A stretch of DNA of 64,000 nucleotides from NCBI RefSeq assembly GCF_010725055.1, contig NZ_BJKB01000003.1:62001-126000 (forward strand). Direction: 5' to 3'. The position numbers and the translations under genes were made by a program. Shown piece by piece: positions 27,705 to 36,925 of the stretch. The notes beneath the pieces were generated by a model. It saw only the letters and a list, made by a program, of their open reading frames with translations. It had not been told where the DNA came from and searched no databases. The DNA is from Gelidibacter japonicus. GTDB taxonomy: Bacteria; Bacteroidota; Bacteroidia; Flavobacteriales; Flavobacteriaceae. The first letter of the stretch is position 1, and each line of letters opens with the position of its first letter.

Positions 27705-29348
27705 ATGAAAAATCTAAAATATTTACATGTCTTTTTCCTCCTTGCCTCCATAATGATGGTAGGGTGTCAAGAAGACGATGCTTCCATGGGTGATATCATA
27801 GCACCCTCAAATTTGCAGGTAAGTGCCGAAATCGTTGGAGCAGATGCTGAACATCCCTATGGAGATGGAAGTGGGGTGGTCAACTTTAAGGCCAGTGCAA
27901 ATAATGCGCTAACCTATAAAATTATCGCCCCAGAAAGTCAGCAACTGACACCATCTGGTTTTGCATCCATTCCATTTACGAGCCCAAATTCTGGAATATT
28001 CAACTATCGAGTGGTGGTTATTGCCTATGGTACTGGTGGAATTTCCAGTTCAACTTCTATAGATGTCGAGGTATTCGTTGATTATTCACCTCCAGCGGAT
28101 TTGTTGGAACTTTTATATGGTGATGGCAGTAAAACTTGGCGCATCAAATCAGAAAAAGCGGGCCATTTCGGACTTGGCCCTGTGGGTGGAAATATTCCAT
28201 CCGAATGGTACGGTGCTGGTCCAGAAGAAAAAGCTGGCGTTGGCATGTATGACGATCGCTATATTTTTAATAGTGATGGCACCTTTACCCACATTACCAA
28301 TAACACCAACGATGACCCTGTCACCGATACAAGCGGTACTGTATTTGGACGTAAAAATTTGGTCGATGAGTTGGGTGGTCCTGGTGGTGGCACTGTAGAA
28401 GGTGATGATGTATTCAACTATCCATATAACGATTATACTGAAAATTGGCAAATTAGTGCCCCAGGTGGAGCAGAAACCATTACACTTTCTGGGCTTGGTT
28501 TTATTGGTTATTATGTTGGTGGAAACCATCAATATCGAATTTTTGATAGATCGGTCCCTAATGAATTGCTTTTGACCACAGTAGATGGAAACGGTAATTT
28601 TAATTGGTGGTTTATCATTACATCTGAAGAACCTAAACAGGACGACGAGTTCAGCACAATATATAACGATTTGATTTGGGAAGATACTTTTGATGTAGAT
28701 GGAGCGCCAGATCCTACGAAGTGGACTTATGATCTTGGGAGAGGTGATAATGGTTGGGGCAATAACGAATCGCAAACCTATACCAATAGTCCCGATAATG
28801 TTAAGATTGAAGATGGTATATTAAAGATTACGGCCAAGGCTGAGAATGGAGGCTATACGTCGTCAAGAATAAAAACCGATGGCATATTTGCATTTACTTA
28901 TGGTAGAGTGGAAGTCAGGGCAAAACTTCCTTCAGGAGGAGGTACTTGGCCGGCCATTTGGATGTTGGGACAAAATTACACGACGCTGACATGGCCTGCC
29001 TGTGGTGAAATTGATATTATGGAACATGTTGGCAACGATCAAAACACCATTCATTCTACCTTACATTACACCGGAAATTCCGGTGGTAACGGTGTTGGTA
29101 AAACTACTAATGTTCCAACGGCTTCAACCGAATTCCATAACTACAGTGTAGAATGGACACCAGAATTTATCAAATTTTTAGTTGATGATAAGGTGTACCA
29201 TACGTTTCCAAACAGCGCCGCAACACCTTTCAACGCAGATTTCTTTTTGATTCTGAATGTTGCCATGGGCGGTAATTTTGGAGGAGCAATCGATCCAAAT
29301 TTTACGGCATCGACATTAGAAATTGATTATGTAAAAGTGTACCAATAA
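27705..29348 (+). CDS. GH16 endo-beta-1,3-glucanase (laminarinase type), multidomain lipoprotein
   Basis: A 547-residue lipoprotein (lipobox VGCQEDD). A PKD-like domain (about 35-130) is followed by a calycin/SusE-like beta domain (about 135-310; TWRIKSEKAGHFG, EWY and MYDDRYIF), then a GH16 catalytic domain (about 320-547). The GH16 motif EIDIME gives nucleophile Glu435, Asp437 and acid/base Glu440; the extra Met in the bulge, with AKLPSGGGTWPAIWMLG before it, is typical of laminarinases rather than kappa-carrageenases or agarases. The middle domain resembles modules of surface glycan-binding proteins, suggesting this enzyme is cell-surface exposed and generates oligosaccharides for SusCD. 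Confidence 0.93.
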   Translation: MKNLKYLHVFFLLASIMMVGCQEDDASMGDIIAPSNLQVSAEIVGADAEHPYGDGSGVVNFKASANNALTYKIIAPESQQLTPSGFASIPFTSPNSGIFNYRVVVIAYGTGGISSSTSIDVEVFVDYSPPADLLELLYGDGSKTWRIKSEKAGHFGLGPVGGNIPSEWYGAGPEEKAGVGMYDDRYIFNSDGTFTHITNNTNDDPVTDTSGTVFGRKNLVDELGGPGGGTVEGDDVFNYPYNDYTENWQISAPGGAETITLSGLGFIGYYVGGNHQYRIFDRSVPNELLLTTVDGNGNFNWWFIITSEEPKQDDEFSTIYNDLIWEDTFDVDGAPDPTKWTYDLGRGDNGWGNNESQTYTNSPDNVKIEDGILKITAKAENGGYTSSRIKTDGIFAFTYGRVEVRAKLPSGGGTWPAIWMLGQNYTTLTWPACGEIDIMEHVGNDQNTIHSTLHYTGNSGGNGVGKTTNVPTASTEFHNYSVEWTPEFIKFLVDDKVYHTFPNSAATPFNADFFLILNVAMGGNFGGAIDPNFTASTLEIDYVKVYQ

Positions 29349-31649
29349 ATGAAGAAGTTTTTTTATTTAATGATTATAAGCGGCCTCCAAGGTATCTTGG
29401 TCTCTTGTGGAGGAGCAAATGCTAAAAGTAGCAACCAAAACACGGTTTATCCTAAGGAGGTCGATTCCATCGATTTGAAGGTAAATGCACTATTGGCTCG
29501 AATGACCCTAGAAGAAAAAATTGGCCAAATGAACCAATACAATGGCTTTTGGGATGTGACTGGCCCAGTTCCTTCTGAAGGAGATGCGGCCCATAAGTAT
29601 GAGCATCTTAAAAAAGGCTTGGTAGGTTCAATGCTTAATGTAAAAGGTGTCAAAGAAGTGAGGGAAGTCCAAAAAATTGCAGTTGAAGAAACGCGCTTGG
29701 GCATTCCGTTGATTATCGGATTTGACGTCATCCACGGGTATAAAACCATCAGTCCCATTCCGCTTGCTGAAGCTGCAAGTTGGGATTTGGAAGCGATAAA
29801 GCTATCCGCACAAGTAGCCGCCGAAGAAGCTGCTGCCTCTGGTATTAATTGGACCTTTGCACCAATGGTCGATATTTCCCGTGATGCAAGATGGGGACGA
29901 GTCATGGAAGGTGCGGGAGAAGATCCTTATTTGGCTTCTTTGATTGCCGTAGCGCGAGTACAAGGTTTTCAAGGGGATGATTTGTCATTGGCAAATACTA
30001 TTGCTGCCTGTGCAAAGCATTTTGTGGGCTACGGATTTGCTGAGGCCGGTAAAGATTATAACACCGTAGATGTGGGTACTTCAACCTTGTATAATGTACT
30101 TTTGCCACCTTTTAAGGCGGCAAAAGAAGCAGGAGTGAGAACGTTTATGAATGCTTTTAATGAGCTTAATGGAATTCCTGCAACAGGAAGTACGTTTTTG
30201 CAACGTGATATTTTAAAAGATGAATGGGATTTTGACGGTTTTATGGTCACCGATTGGGGCTCCATTAATGAAATGATAGCACACCGATATGCTGAGAATC
30301 GTCGTCAAGCAGCTGAGTTTGCTATAAATGCAGGAGCCGACATGGATATGGAATCTTACGCCTATGTCAATGAATTGGCAAGTCTTGTTAACGAAGGTCG
30401 TGTTGATGTAAGCTTGATTGACGATGCGGTAAAACGAATTCTTAGAGTAAAATATGAACTCGGACTTTTTGATGATCCGTACAAATATTTAAATGAAACC
30501 GTTGAAAAGAAAGTGATCGGAAGCAAGAGAATTCAGGATGCTGTATTGGATATGGCAAAAAAGTCTATTGTTTTGCTCAAGAATGAAAATAATATATTGC
30601 CACTGAAAAAGAATGGTCAGAAAATAGCTCTGATTGGTGCTTTGGCCAACGATAAAACAAGTCCCTTGGGCAGTTGGCGAATTGCTGCCGACGATGAAAC
30701 TGCGGTATCGGTATTGGAAGGCATGCAGGCCTACACAGGCAATACGTTAATTTACGAAAAGGGTGCCGATGTTGTTACTGGAGAGACACTTTTCCCTAAA
30801 GAATTGACGCTTAACATTTCGGACAAAAGCGGATTTTCTGCGGCTGTAACTGCTGCGGAAAACGCTGATGTAGTGGTGATGGTATTGGGTGAGCATGGTC
30901 TAAACTCTGGAGAGGGTAGAAGTCGCTCAGAAATAGGTCTTACTGGTGTTCAGCAAGAATTGTTGGAAACGGTTTATAAAGCCAATAAGAACATTGTCTT
31001 GGTGCTCAATAACGGGAGGCCATTAACTATTGAATGGGCTGATGAGCATATTCCAGCAATTGTAGAAGGTTGGCATTTGGGCACTCAAAGTGGTCATGCC
31101 ATTGCGCAAGTGCTTTATGGCGATTATAACCCGAGTGGCAAATTGCCAATGACCTTCCCAAAAAACGTTGGACAGGTCCCAATTTATTACAATCATAAAA
31201 GTACAGGGAGACCATTGGATCCGGGTCAAGGAGAGGTCTTCTGGTCACATTATACGGATGTGAGTAACGCACCTTTATATCCATTTGGGTATGGTTTGAG
31301 CTACACATCGTTTGGTTATAGTGATCTAAAAGTTGAGGTGGTTTCAAACGATAAGGTGACCGTTTCTGTCAAATTGACCAATACGGGTGATGTCAAAGGA
31401 AAGGAAGTAGCCCAATTATATTTAAGAGATGAATTTGCCAGTGTCACCCGACCTGTACGGGAGTTAAAAGGTTTTGAATTGGTGGAATTGAATCCGAAGG
31501 AATCCAAGATTATAACATTTACATTGTCACATGCAGAATTGGGATTCTATGACAATAACGGAAAATATATTGTGGAACCAGGAACTTTCAGTGTTTTTGT
31601 AGGAGGCAGTTCTGATGCTACGTTAACTTCGAAATTCGAATTAAAATGA
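29349..31649 (+). CDS. GH3 beta-glucosidase (BglX-like), lipoprotein
   Basis: A 766-residue family 3 enzyme starting on the base after the GH16 stop codon. The lipobox is VSCGG (Cys20). The nucleophile is Asp302 in GFMVTD; GLNSGEGRSRSE marks the second-domain acid/base region, and a C-terminal FN3-like domain closes the protein. In this laminarin-type operon the expected role is hydrolysis of beta-1,3-gluco-oligosaccharides to glucose. It overlaps the next GH16 gene by 4 bp, so translation is coupled. It is clearly more divergent from the two GH3 enzymes of the upstream block than those are from each other. Confidence 0.95.
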   Translation: MKKFFYLMIISGLQGILVSCGGANAKSSNQNTVYPKEVDSIDLKVNALLARMTLEEKIGQMNQYNGFWDVTGPVPSEGDAAHKYEHLKKGLVGSMLNVKGVKEVREVQKIAVEETRLGIPLIIGFDVIHGYKTISPIPLAEAASWDLEAIKLSAQVAAEEAAASGINWTFAPMVDISRDARWGRVMEGAGEDPYLASLIAVARVQGFQGDDLSLANTIAACAKHFVGYGFAEAGKDYNTVDVGTSTLYNVLLPPFKAAKEAGVRTFMNAFNELNGIPATGSTFLQRDILKDEWDFDGFMVTDWGSINEMIAHRYAENRRQAAEFAINAGADMDMESYAYVNELASLVNEGRVDVSLIDDAVKRILRVKYELGLFDDPYKYLNETVEKKVIGSKRIQDAVLDMAKKSIVLLKNENNILPLKKNGQKIALIGALANDKTSPLGSWRIAADDETAVSVLEGMQAYTGNTLIYEKGADVVTGETLFPKELTLNISDKSGFSAAVTAAENADVVVMVLGEHGLNSGEGRSRSEIGLTGVQQELLETVYKANKNIVLVLNNGRPLTIEWADEHIPAIVEGWHLGTQSGHAIAQVLYGDYNPSGKLPMTFPKNVGQVPIYYNHKSTGRPLDPGQGEVFWSHYTDVSNAPLYPFGYGLSYTSFGYSDLKVEVVSNDKVTVSVKLTNTGDVKGKEVAQLYLRDEFASVTRPVRELKGFELVELNPKESKIITFTLSHAELGFYDNNGKYIVEPGTFSVFVGGSSDATLTSKFELK

Positions 31650-32407
31650 AATTGATCAACGCCATCTTCATCATTATGTTCGCCTTATTCAATACGGCGC
31701 AATCGCAAGAACTTATCTTGGAGGAGCATTTTGATGGCAACCAATTGAATGAGGCCATTTGGAATTATGAACTTGGCGATGGTTGTCCTGACCTTTGTGG
31801 ATGGGGAAATAATGAACGACAAATCTATGCCAAGGAAAATGTCGAAGTAAAAGATGGAAACCTTGTGTTAACCGCAAAGTATGATGGCACCACTTATACT
31901 TCTGGTAAGATAAACACTAAGGAAACTATAGAATTCCAATACGGCACGATTGAAGTGCGGGCAAAACTACCAATAGGCAAAGGTGTTTGGCCTGCTATCT
32001 GGATGTTGGGCAACGATATTTCAGAAGTAGGATGGCCTAGTTCTGGTGAAATTGATATTATGGAATATGTTGGCAAGAATCCCCACGAAATTCACACCAC
32101 CTTGCACACGCCAGACAGTCATGGTCAGTCAATAAACACACAAGTCACGACTATAGAAACCATTGAAGACGGATTTCACGTCTACAAATGTCAGTGGACA
32201 AAAGACTTTATCAAGTTTTATATTGATGGTGTTTTAGTCTATACATTTTCACCAGAAGTAAAAGACGATAGCACTTGGCCATTTGATAAACCATTTTATC
32301 TATTGCTCAATCTTGCTGTGGGTGGAAATTTTGGAGGACCGGAAGTTGATGATTCCATTTTCCCCCAAGAATTTAGTATTGATTATGTAAAAGTGTTTAA
32401 AAACTAA
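31646..32407 (+). CDS. GH16 endo-beta-1,3-glucanase, single-domain secreted
   Basis: A 253-residue laminarinase-type GH16 with a plain signal peptide (cleavage near AQSQE) and no accessory modules. The catalytic motif EIDIME gives Glu135, Asp137 and Glu140, preceded by AKLPIGKGVWPAIWMLG. It starts by ATGA overlap with the GH3 stop. Together with the multidomain GH16 at 27705 it gives the locus one anchored and one soluble (likely periplasmic) endoglucanase, a division seen in flavobacterial laminarin loci. A short hairpin terminator follows about 110 bp downstream. Confidence 0.94.
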   Translation: MKLINAIFIIMFALFNTAQSQELILEEHFDGNQLNEAIWNYELGDGCPDLCGWGNNERQIYAKENVEVKDGNLVLTAKYDGTTYTSGKINTKETIEFQYGTIEVRAKLPIGKGVWPAIWMLGNDISEVGWPSSGEIDIMEYVGKNPHEIHTTLHTPDSHGQSINTQVTTIETIEDGFHVYKCQWTKDFIKFYIDGVLVYTFSPEVKDDSTWPFDKPFYLLLNLAVGGNFGGPEVDDSIFPQEFSIDYVKVFKN

Positions 32408-32515
32408 AGAGGCAACCGTCAAACAAGCTGTATTCTCAATTAGCGAAAGGATATAGCAAGATGAATTCCATAAAGTTGTTAAAAAGTTGAGCAACCATAT
32501 TGTATTAGAAATAAA

Positions 32516-32546
32516 GAGTGTACTTTTATAAAGTATACTCTTTTTT
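32516..32546 (+). terminator. Rho-independent terminator between the GH16 gene and lacI-type gene
   Basis: GAGTGTACTTT pairs with AAAGTATACTC (one mismatch), followed directly by six T residues at 32541-32546. It ends the SusCD-GH16-GH3-GH16 operon. Only 14 bp separate it from the ATG of the LacI-family gene, so it lies inside that gene's leader. Confidence 0.8.
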
Positions 32547-32560
32547 AATTTTAAATATCC

Positions 32561-33568
32561 ATGGTAACGCTCAAACAATTAGCTGAACAATTAAATGTAT
32601 CAGTATCCACAGTTTCTAAAGCTTTGAACAATAGCCCGGAAATCGGTAAAGATACGATTCAACGTGTTAAAGAATTGGCGAAGCATCTCAATTACCAACC
32701 CAATAAAATGGCGTTGAGCCTTAAAAGCAATAAAACGAATACTTTGGGCGTGATAATTCCAGATGTCCTCAATCATTTTTTTGCAAAAGCACTTTATGCC
32801 ATTGAGATGGAAGCATCAAAACAAGGTTATAATATCATCACCTGCGTTTCCAATGAACTATTGTCGAAAGAGGAAAACAGTTTGCAATTACTATCAAACG
32901 GAAGTGTTGATGGGTTTATCATGTCCATAGCCGAAGAAACCCAGAAACAAAACGAAACAGATCATATTTCAAGAGTTTTAGACCGAGGCATGCCCATGGT
33001 TTTATTTGATAGGGTATGTGACGATCTCGAGTGCGATAAGGTCATTATAGACGATTTTGGTGCAGCTTATGAGGCCACCAAACATTTGTTAAATGAAGGA
33101 CGGAAGCATATTGTACTCATTAGCGATATTGAAAAACTGAGTGTCGGAAAACTTAGAACCAATGGGTATCTCAAGGCTTTGCAAGAAGATGTTTCATATA
33201 AAGAGGAACCTGTTGTCATTTCCGTAACCAAAGCTGATGATTTGGAAAAGGTTGTTGATCATTTGTTTGTCTCAAATAAAAAAGTGGATGGTATTTTATC
33301 CGTCGATAATACCTCGGGGGTTGTGGCCTTACATAAAGCCCTAAAAAGAGGGTATAAAATCCCTGAAAAATTATCGATTATTGGGTTTTCTGACGACAAT
33401 GTATTGGTGTTTACAGAGCCCAAATTATCCACGATCTCACAGCATACCTTTGATATTGGCAAATCTGCCGTAAAACTTATGGTCGATAGATTAAATCAAA
33501 AATCCAAATCAGAACCCGTGACGACAACGATTAAGACCAAATTGGTTTTAAGAGGCACCACTAAATAA
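32561..33568 (+). CDS. LacI-family transcriptional regulator
   Basis: A 335-residue regulator with an N-terminal LacI HTH (TLKQLAEQLNVSVSTVSKAL), the hinge (LNYQPNKMALSLKS) and a periplasmic-binding-protein-like effector domain (NTLGVIIPDVLNHFF at its start). It most likely binds a palindromic operator and responds to a sugar or sugar phosphate. Its place right behind the laminarin-type operon suggests control of that operon, of the following TonB receptor, or of central glucose metabolism. Bacteroidota usually control these loci by membrane regulators, so a cytosolic second layer is notable. Confidence 0.93.
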   Translation: MVTLKQLAEQLNVSVSTVSKALNNSPEIGKDTIQRVKELAKHLNYQPNKMALSLKSNKTNTLGVIIPDVLNHFFAKALYAIEMEASKQGYNIITCVSNELLSKEENSLQLLSNGSVDGFIMSIAEETQKQNETDHISRVLDRGMPMVLFDRVCDDLECDKVIIDDFGAAYEATKHLLNEGRKHIVLISDIEKLSVGKLRTNGYLKALQEDVSYKEEPVVISVTKADDLEKVVDHLFVSNKKVDGILSVDNTSGVVALHKALKRGYKIPEKLSIIGFSDDNVLVFTEPKLSTISQHTFDIGKSAVKLMVDRLNQKSKSEPVTTTIKTKLVLRGTTK

Positions 33569-33869
33569 CGATCTGTTTCTTCAGGTCATACTAATATTTG
33601 GTGTTTTATACATTAGTATGACTGGAAGAATAAAACCTCTAAGTTGATCCGGATAGCCGACTTCTGATAGTTTATGAATATACTTTGTTACATTTGACAA
33701 TTGAAAACGAATCGAGCCTGAAAATTATTTGGAAGGCTCCTTTTCAGATGACAAGGGTTCAAATGTTTTTGAATCTTCTATTGCCTTAAATGCCAGACTT
33801 CAGGAAAATAGGTTCGGTAATAATGCTACTGACACTAGCATTTTGAAAAGTCAGGTTTAATAAATAATA
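33569..33869 (+). promoter_or_regulatory. leader region of the TonB-dependent receptor gene
   Basis: This 301-bp gap holds the hairpin described above, then TACATTTG at 33689-33696, an exact match to the Bacteroidota -7 box (TAnnTTTG), although no good -33 element sits 19-21 bp upstream. Behind it, about 50 codons ending with TAA at 33858-33860 are open in one frame with protein-like composition, but there is no start codon and I recognise no family. It may be a decayed gene end or simple leader sequence. Confidence 0.35.
33580..33627. terminator. hairpin downstream of the LacI-family gene
   Basis: A perfect 11-bp stem (GTCATACTAAT at 33585-33595 with its complement at 33612-33622) is extended by TTC/GAA beyond a 2-nt internal loop. 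No T-run follows, so it could be a structured 3' end or an operator instead of a true terminator. Confidence 0.5.
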
Positions 33870-36164
33870 ATGAAGATGAGATTTTTATTCTTACAAACGG
33901 TTATGGCCATCATGATCGTTTTTTTTAATCTGCTCCAAGCACAGGAGCTAATGGGATTTGTTAAAACCGAACAAGGAATTCCCGTTCCCAATGTCTCTGT
34001 GGTTAATCAAAATCGGGTGGTTTCCAAAACGGATATCAACGGCCAATTTGTGCTTCCAAATGACTTGGAGCTTCCACTGAATATCAAATTGGAACATCCC
34101 AATTATCAAATTGGAAAACACGTGTTTTCTGAAACCGATCAAATATTTTATCTGAGAGCAAAGATTGAAATTGAAGAACTTGGTGAAGTGCTGATCAATG
34201 CGCCATTAGAAATAAAAAGCAACTTAATTATTCCATCGTCAACAGTAACAAGTGTAGCGCTCGATCAACAAAGTCCAGTGGCAATTGTAGATGGCCTAAA
34301 TAAAATTTCGGGTGTTTATATCCAAAGTGCTGCAATAAACACAAATCGGATTACGATACGCGGGGTTGGATCACGCACCTTATACGGGACCAATAAAATT
34401 AAAGCCTATTTTAATGGGATTCCAATCACCAATGGTGTGGGGGAAACGGCATTGGATACCTATGATCCGGAAGATTTGAAATCTATAGAAATTATTAAAG
34501 GTCCTAAAAGCACTTTGTACGGCACCAATCTTGGCGGAACGATACTTCTAAATTCCAAATATCCTAAATCAAAAGGCTATTCAATCGATAATAGGACTAC
34601 AGTAGGGTCTTTCGGTTTGTTTAAAAACAGCACGTCGTCAAGTTTTTCTGATGAGAATCTTTCACTCCATTTTAATTATGACCATTTGGAAATGGATGGA
34701 TATCGGGAGAATGGACGGTATAATAGAAACTCATATTTCTTGAATTCAAGTTATAAGTTAAGTGACAAAGCCCAGATTTCGTTATTGGTTAATCATACAA
34801 ATTATACGGCACAGATTCCGAGCTCGATAGGAAAAACGGATTATTTGGAAAACCCAACAAAAGCGGCATTTACCTGGGGACAAGCCAAAGGTTACGAAGC
34901 CGATAAGAACAGTTTGGTTGGGCTAAACTTAACTTATAAGTTTTCTGAAAATTTCGAAAACAGCACCAGTTTATTTTATACTTATAACGATCATTATGAA
35001 CCCCGCCCTTTTAACATCTTGGATGAATTTACCAATGGATTTGGTTTACGGAGCGTTTTTACCAACAATTTTGACTTTTTAGGTAGGAAGGCCGTATGGA
35101 ACTTTGGTACTGAAGTTTTCAAAGATGAATTCCATTGGAAAACTATTGAAAACCGTTATGCTTCAAACAATGGAAACGGAAGCTTGGAAGGCGAGTTATT
35201 AAGCGATAATCGCGAAAACAGATCACAACTGAATGTGTTTTCAAGTATCACACTTCCTGTATTGGAAAAAGTAGCGCTTCAGATTGGGGTTAATTATAAC
35301 AAAACAAAATACGATTTTCAGGACGAATTCAATCTTGAAGAAGCTGATAAGAGTGCCTCAAGGAATTTTGATGCTATTGTGGCGCCAAATGTCAACCTGT
35401 CCTATTATTTCGCCCCACATCAACAAGTCTATGCAAATGTGGGTTATGGATTCAATTATCCCAGTTTAGAGGAGACTTTGACGCCTGATGGTGTCATTAA
35501 TCCAGAGATTAGTCCAGAAAAAGGTTTTAATTATGAAATTGGGAGTGACGCTTATTTCTTTGAAAAGAGATGGCATATCATGGCCTCATATTACATTATG
35601 GACATTCAGGATTTATTGGTTGCCCAGAGAGTGGGAGATGACCAATATATTGGTAGAAATGCCGGACGCACCTTACACAAAGGACTGGAAATATCAACCG
35701 ATTATAAATTTCATTTAACAGATGCAATTAATGTGTTACCATACGTCAACGCTGCTTTTAACTGGCACAGATTTAAAGAGTTTATAAGCGAGGATGTTGA
35801 TTATTCAGGCAACGACCTCACAGGGGTTCCGAATGTATCGCTGGCATCAGGAATGACTTTAAATTATTATAATTTGGCTTTCTATATCAATCATCTCTAT
35901 GTTGGAGAAATGCCAATGAACGATGCCAATAGTCTGTATAGCGACGCCTACAATCTCATAAACTTAAAAATCGACTATTCTGGTCAACTCTTTAAAAATC
36001 TGAATTTTAAACTCATTTTTGGAGTCAATAATCTTGCCGATACTAAATATGCATCTTCTATTCTTATCAATGCCACCGGTTTCGATAATTCCGAACCACG
36101 CTATTACTATCCTGGAAATCCTCGAAATTATTATGGAGGTATTTCGTTAAATTATCATTTTTAA
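33870..36164 (+). CDS. TonB-dependent outer-membrane receptor (non-SusC type)
   Basis: A 764-residue receptor with a signal peptide (cleavage near LQAQE), a short carboxypeptidase-regulatory-like domain (about 27-95), the plug domain (IRGVGSRTLYGTNKIKAYFNG, then IEIIKGPKSTLYGTNLGG) and a barrel ending in a C-terminal Phe (YHF). It lacks the SusC hallmark segments and has no SusD partner, and is smaller than SusC. FecA/FhuA-like iron-chelate or small-molecule uptake is the usual role of this size class. The LacI gene upstream and the laminarin operon also leave room for an oligosaccharide or cofactor function. Two start codons, 33870 and 33876, are possible. Confidence 0.9.
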   Translation: MKMRFLFLQTVMAIMIVFFNLLQAQELMGFVKTEQGIPVPNVSVVNQNRVVSKTDINGQFVLPNDLELPLNIKLEHPNYQIGKHVFSETDQIFYLRAKIEIEELGEVLINAPLEIKSNLIIPSSTVTSVALDQQSPVAIVDGLNKISGVYIQSAAINTNRITIRGVGSRTLYGTNKIKAYFNGIPITNGVGETALDTYDPEDLKSIEIIKGPKSTLYGTNLGGTILLNSKYPKSKGYSIDNRTTVGSFGLFKNSTSSSFSDENLSLHFNYDHLEMDGYRENGRYNRNSYFLNSSYKLSDKAQISLLVNHTNYTAQIPSSIGKTDYLENPTKAAFTWGQAKGYEADKNSLVGLNLTYKFSENFENSTSLFYTYNDHYEPRPFNILDEFTNGFGLRSVFTNNFDFLGRKAVWNFGTEVFKDEFHWKTIENRYASNNGNGSLEGELLSDNRENRSQLNVFSSITLPVLEKVALQIGVNYNKTKYDFQDEFNLEEADKSASRNFDAIVAPNVNLSYYFAPHQQVYANVGYGFNYPSLEETLTPDGVINPEISPEKGFNYEIGSDAYFFEKRWHIMASYYIMDIQDLLVAQRVGDDQYIGRNAGRTLHKGLEISTDYKFHLTDAINVLPYVNAAFNWHRFKEFISEDVDYSGNDLTGVPNVSLASGMTLNYYNLAFYINHLYVGEMPMNDANSLYSDAYNLINLKIDYSGQLFKNLNFKLIFGVNNLADTKYASSILINATGFDNSEPRYYYPGNPRNYYGGISLNYHF

Positions 36165-36167
36165 AAA

Positions 36168-36208
36168 GATGTAACATTTTTGATTATTGATCGTCATATA
36201 GTTACATC
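36168..36208. other. inverted repeat after the TonB receptor gene
   Basis: GATGTAAC at 36168-36175 pairs with GTTACATC at 36201-36208 across a 25-nt loop. It begins 3 bp after the receptor stop codon and has no T-run. It may be a structured mRNA 3' end or an operator for the small downstream gene. Confidence 0.35.
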
Positions 36209-36309
36209 AATCATCAAAACAATCATCATAATCCGAACTTCTTTTAGGTCCTCGTAAAGATGATTTTAAGATGAACACAATTTATTAACATCTAAAACAC
36301 ACCATCAAA

Positions 36310-36648
36310 ATGAGAGAAGACAGAACATTGATCGTCATTACACATCTAAGCCAGTTGATTACTTTATTAACAGGTTTTGGAAGTTTGATCCTACCTTTAA
36401 TTCTTTGGGTGACCCAAAAGGAAAAGGTATATCAGATGGATACCCATGGCAAAAACATCATCAACTTTCAGTTAAGCCTGATTGTTTATTGCATTATTTG
36501 CGTACCCCTGATTTTATTGTTTGGATTGGGGATTTTAGGATTTATTGCTTTAGGGATTATCGCTATAGTATTCCCTGTTGTAAATGCTATCAAAGCCAGC
36601 AATGGAGAAACGCCGAAATACCCGCTATCTTTTAATTTTATTTCCTAA
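36310..36648 (+). CDS. DUF4870 (Tic20-like) small membrane protein
   Basis: A 112-residue protein with three hydrophobic stretches. The opening RTLIVITHLSQLITLLTG, the middle GKNIINFQLSLIVY and the end VVNAIKASNGETPKYPLSF are the recognisable pattern of DUF4870/Tic20-like proteins, which are widespread and of unknown function. It is monocistronic and followed by tandem terminators. Confidence 0.85.
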   Translation: MREDRTLIVITHLSQLITLLTGFGSLILPLILWVTQKEKVYQMDTHGKNIINFQLSLIVYCIICVPLILLFGLGILGFIALGIIAIVFPVVNAIKASNGETPKYPLSFNFIS

Positions 36649-36650
36649 AA

Positions 36651-36668
36651 TTCCCACGCAGGTGGGAA
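36651..36668. terminator. hairpin directly after the DUF4870 gene
   Basis: TTCCCAC and GTGGGAA form a 7-bp stem with a GCAG loop, starting 3 bp after the stop codon. No T-run follows at once. The adjoining GGAATCTCAGGTT (36665-36677) is repeated inverted at 36891-36903 near the dnaN end. Confidence 0.45.
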
Positions 36669-36733
36669 TCTCAGGTTAAAAATGCCTTTTCAAGTAGTTG
36701 GAATATGCATTTTTTAGTTTTAATAAATATAAT

Positions 36734-36862
36734 GTGCTGGTTTAATATCATATACATAAAACGCCTACTTGCTTACGGTAGGCGTTTTTAGTTATAATAA
36801 TTATAAAGTGCTGGTTCAATCTCATATACATAAAACGCCTACTTGTTTACGGTAGGCGTTTT
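36734..36862 (+). repeat. two tandem copies (period 74 bp) of a terminator-bearing unit
   Basis: The unit GTGCTGGTTYAATMTCATATACAT plus hairpin occurs at 36734 and again at 36808. Each contains AAAACGCCTAC...GTAGGCGTTTT (36758 to about 36788, and 36832 to 36862), a strong 11-bp stem flanked by A and T runs, so each works on either strand. They separate the DUF4870 gene from the convergent dnaN gene and probably act as a double bidirectional terminator. Confidence 0.8.
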
Positions 36863-36898
36863 GTAATTTATTAAGACTATTGGTCTGTTAAACCTGAG

Positions 36899-36918
36899 AT
36901 TCCTGCCTTCGCAGGAAT
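36899..36918 (-). terminator. hairpin beyond the dnaN stop codon
   Basis: ATTCCTGC and GCAGGAAT form an 8-bp stem with a CTTC loop, 7 bp beyond the dnaN stop. It lacks a T-run on the minus strand, but the tandem hairpins beyond it can complete termination. Confidence 0.45.
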
Positions 36919-36925
36919 TGGTTGG

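Noticed and set aside
28149-28775. 208-codon minus-strand open frame inside the GH16 gene
   Set aside because: It is antisense to a well-supported GH16 lipoprotein gene, has no family features, and reflects codon bias of the sense strand.
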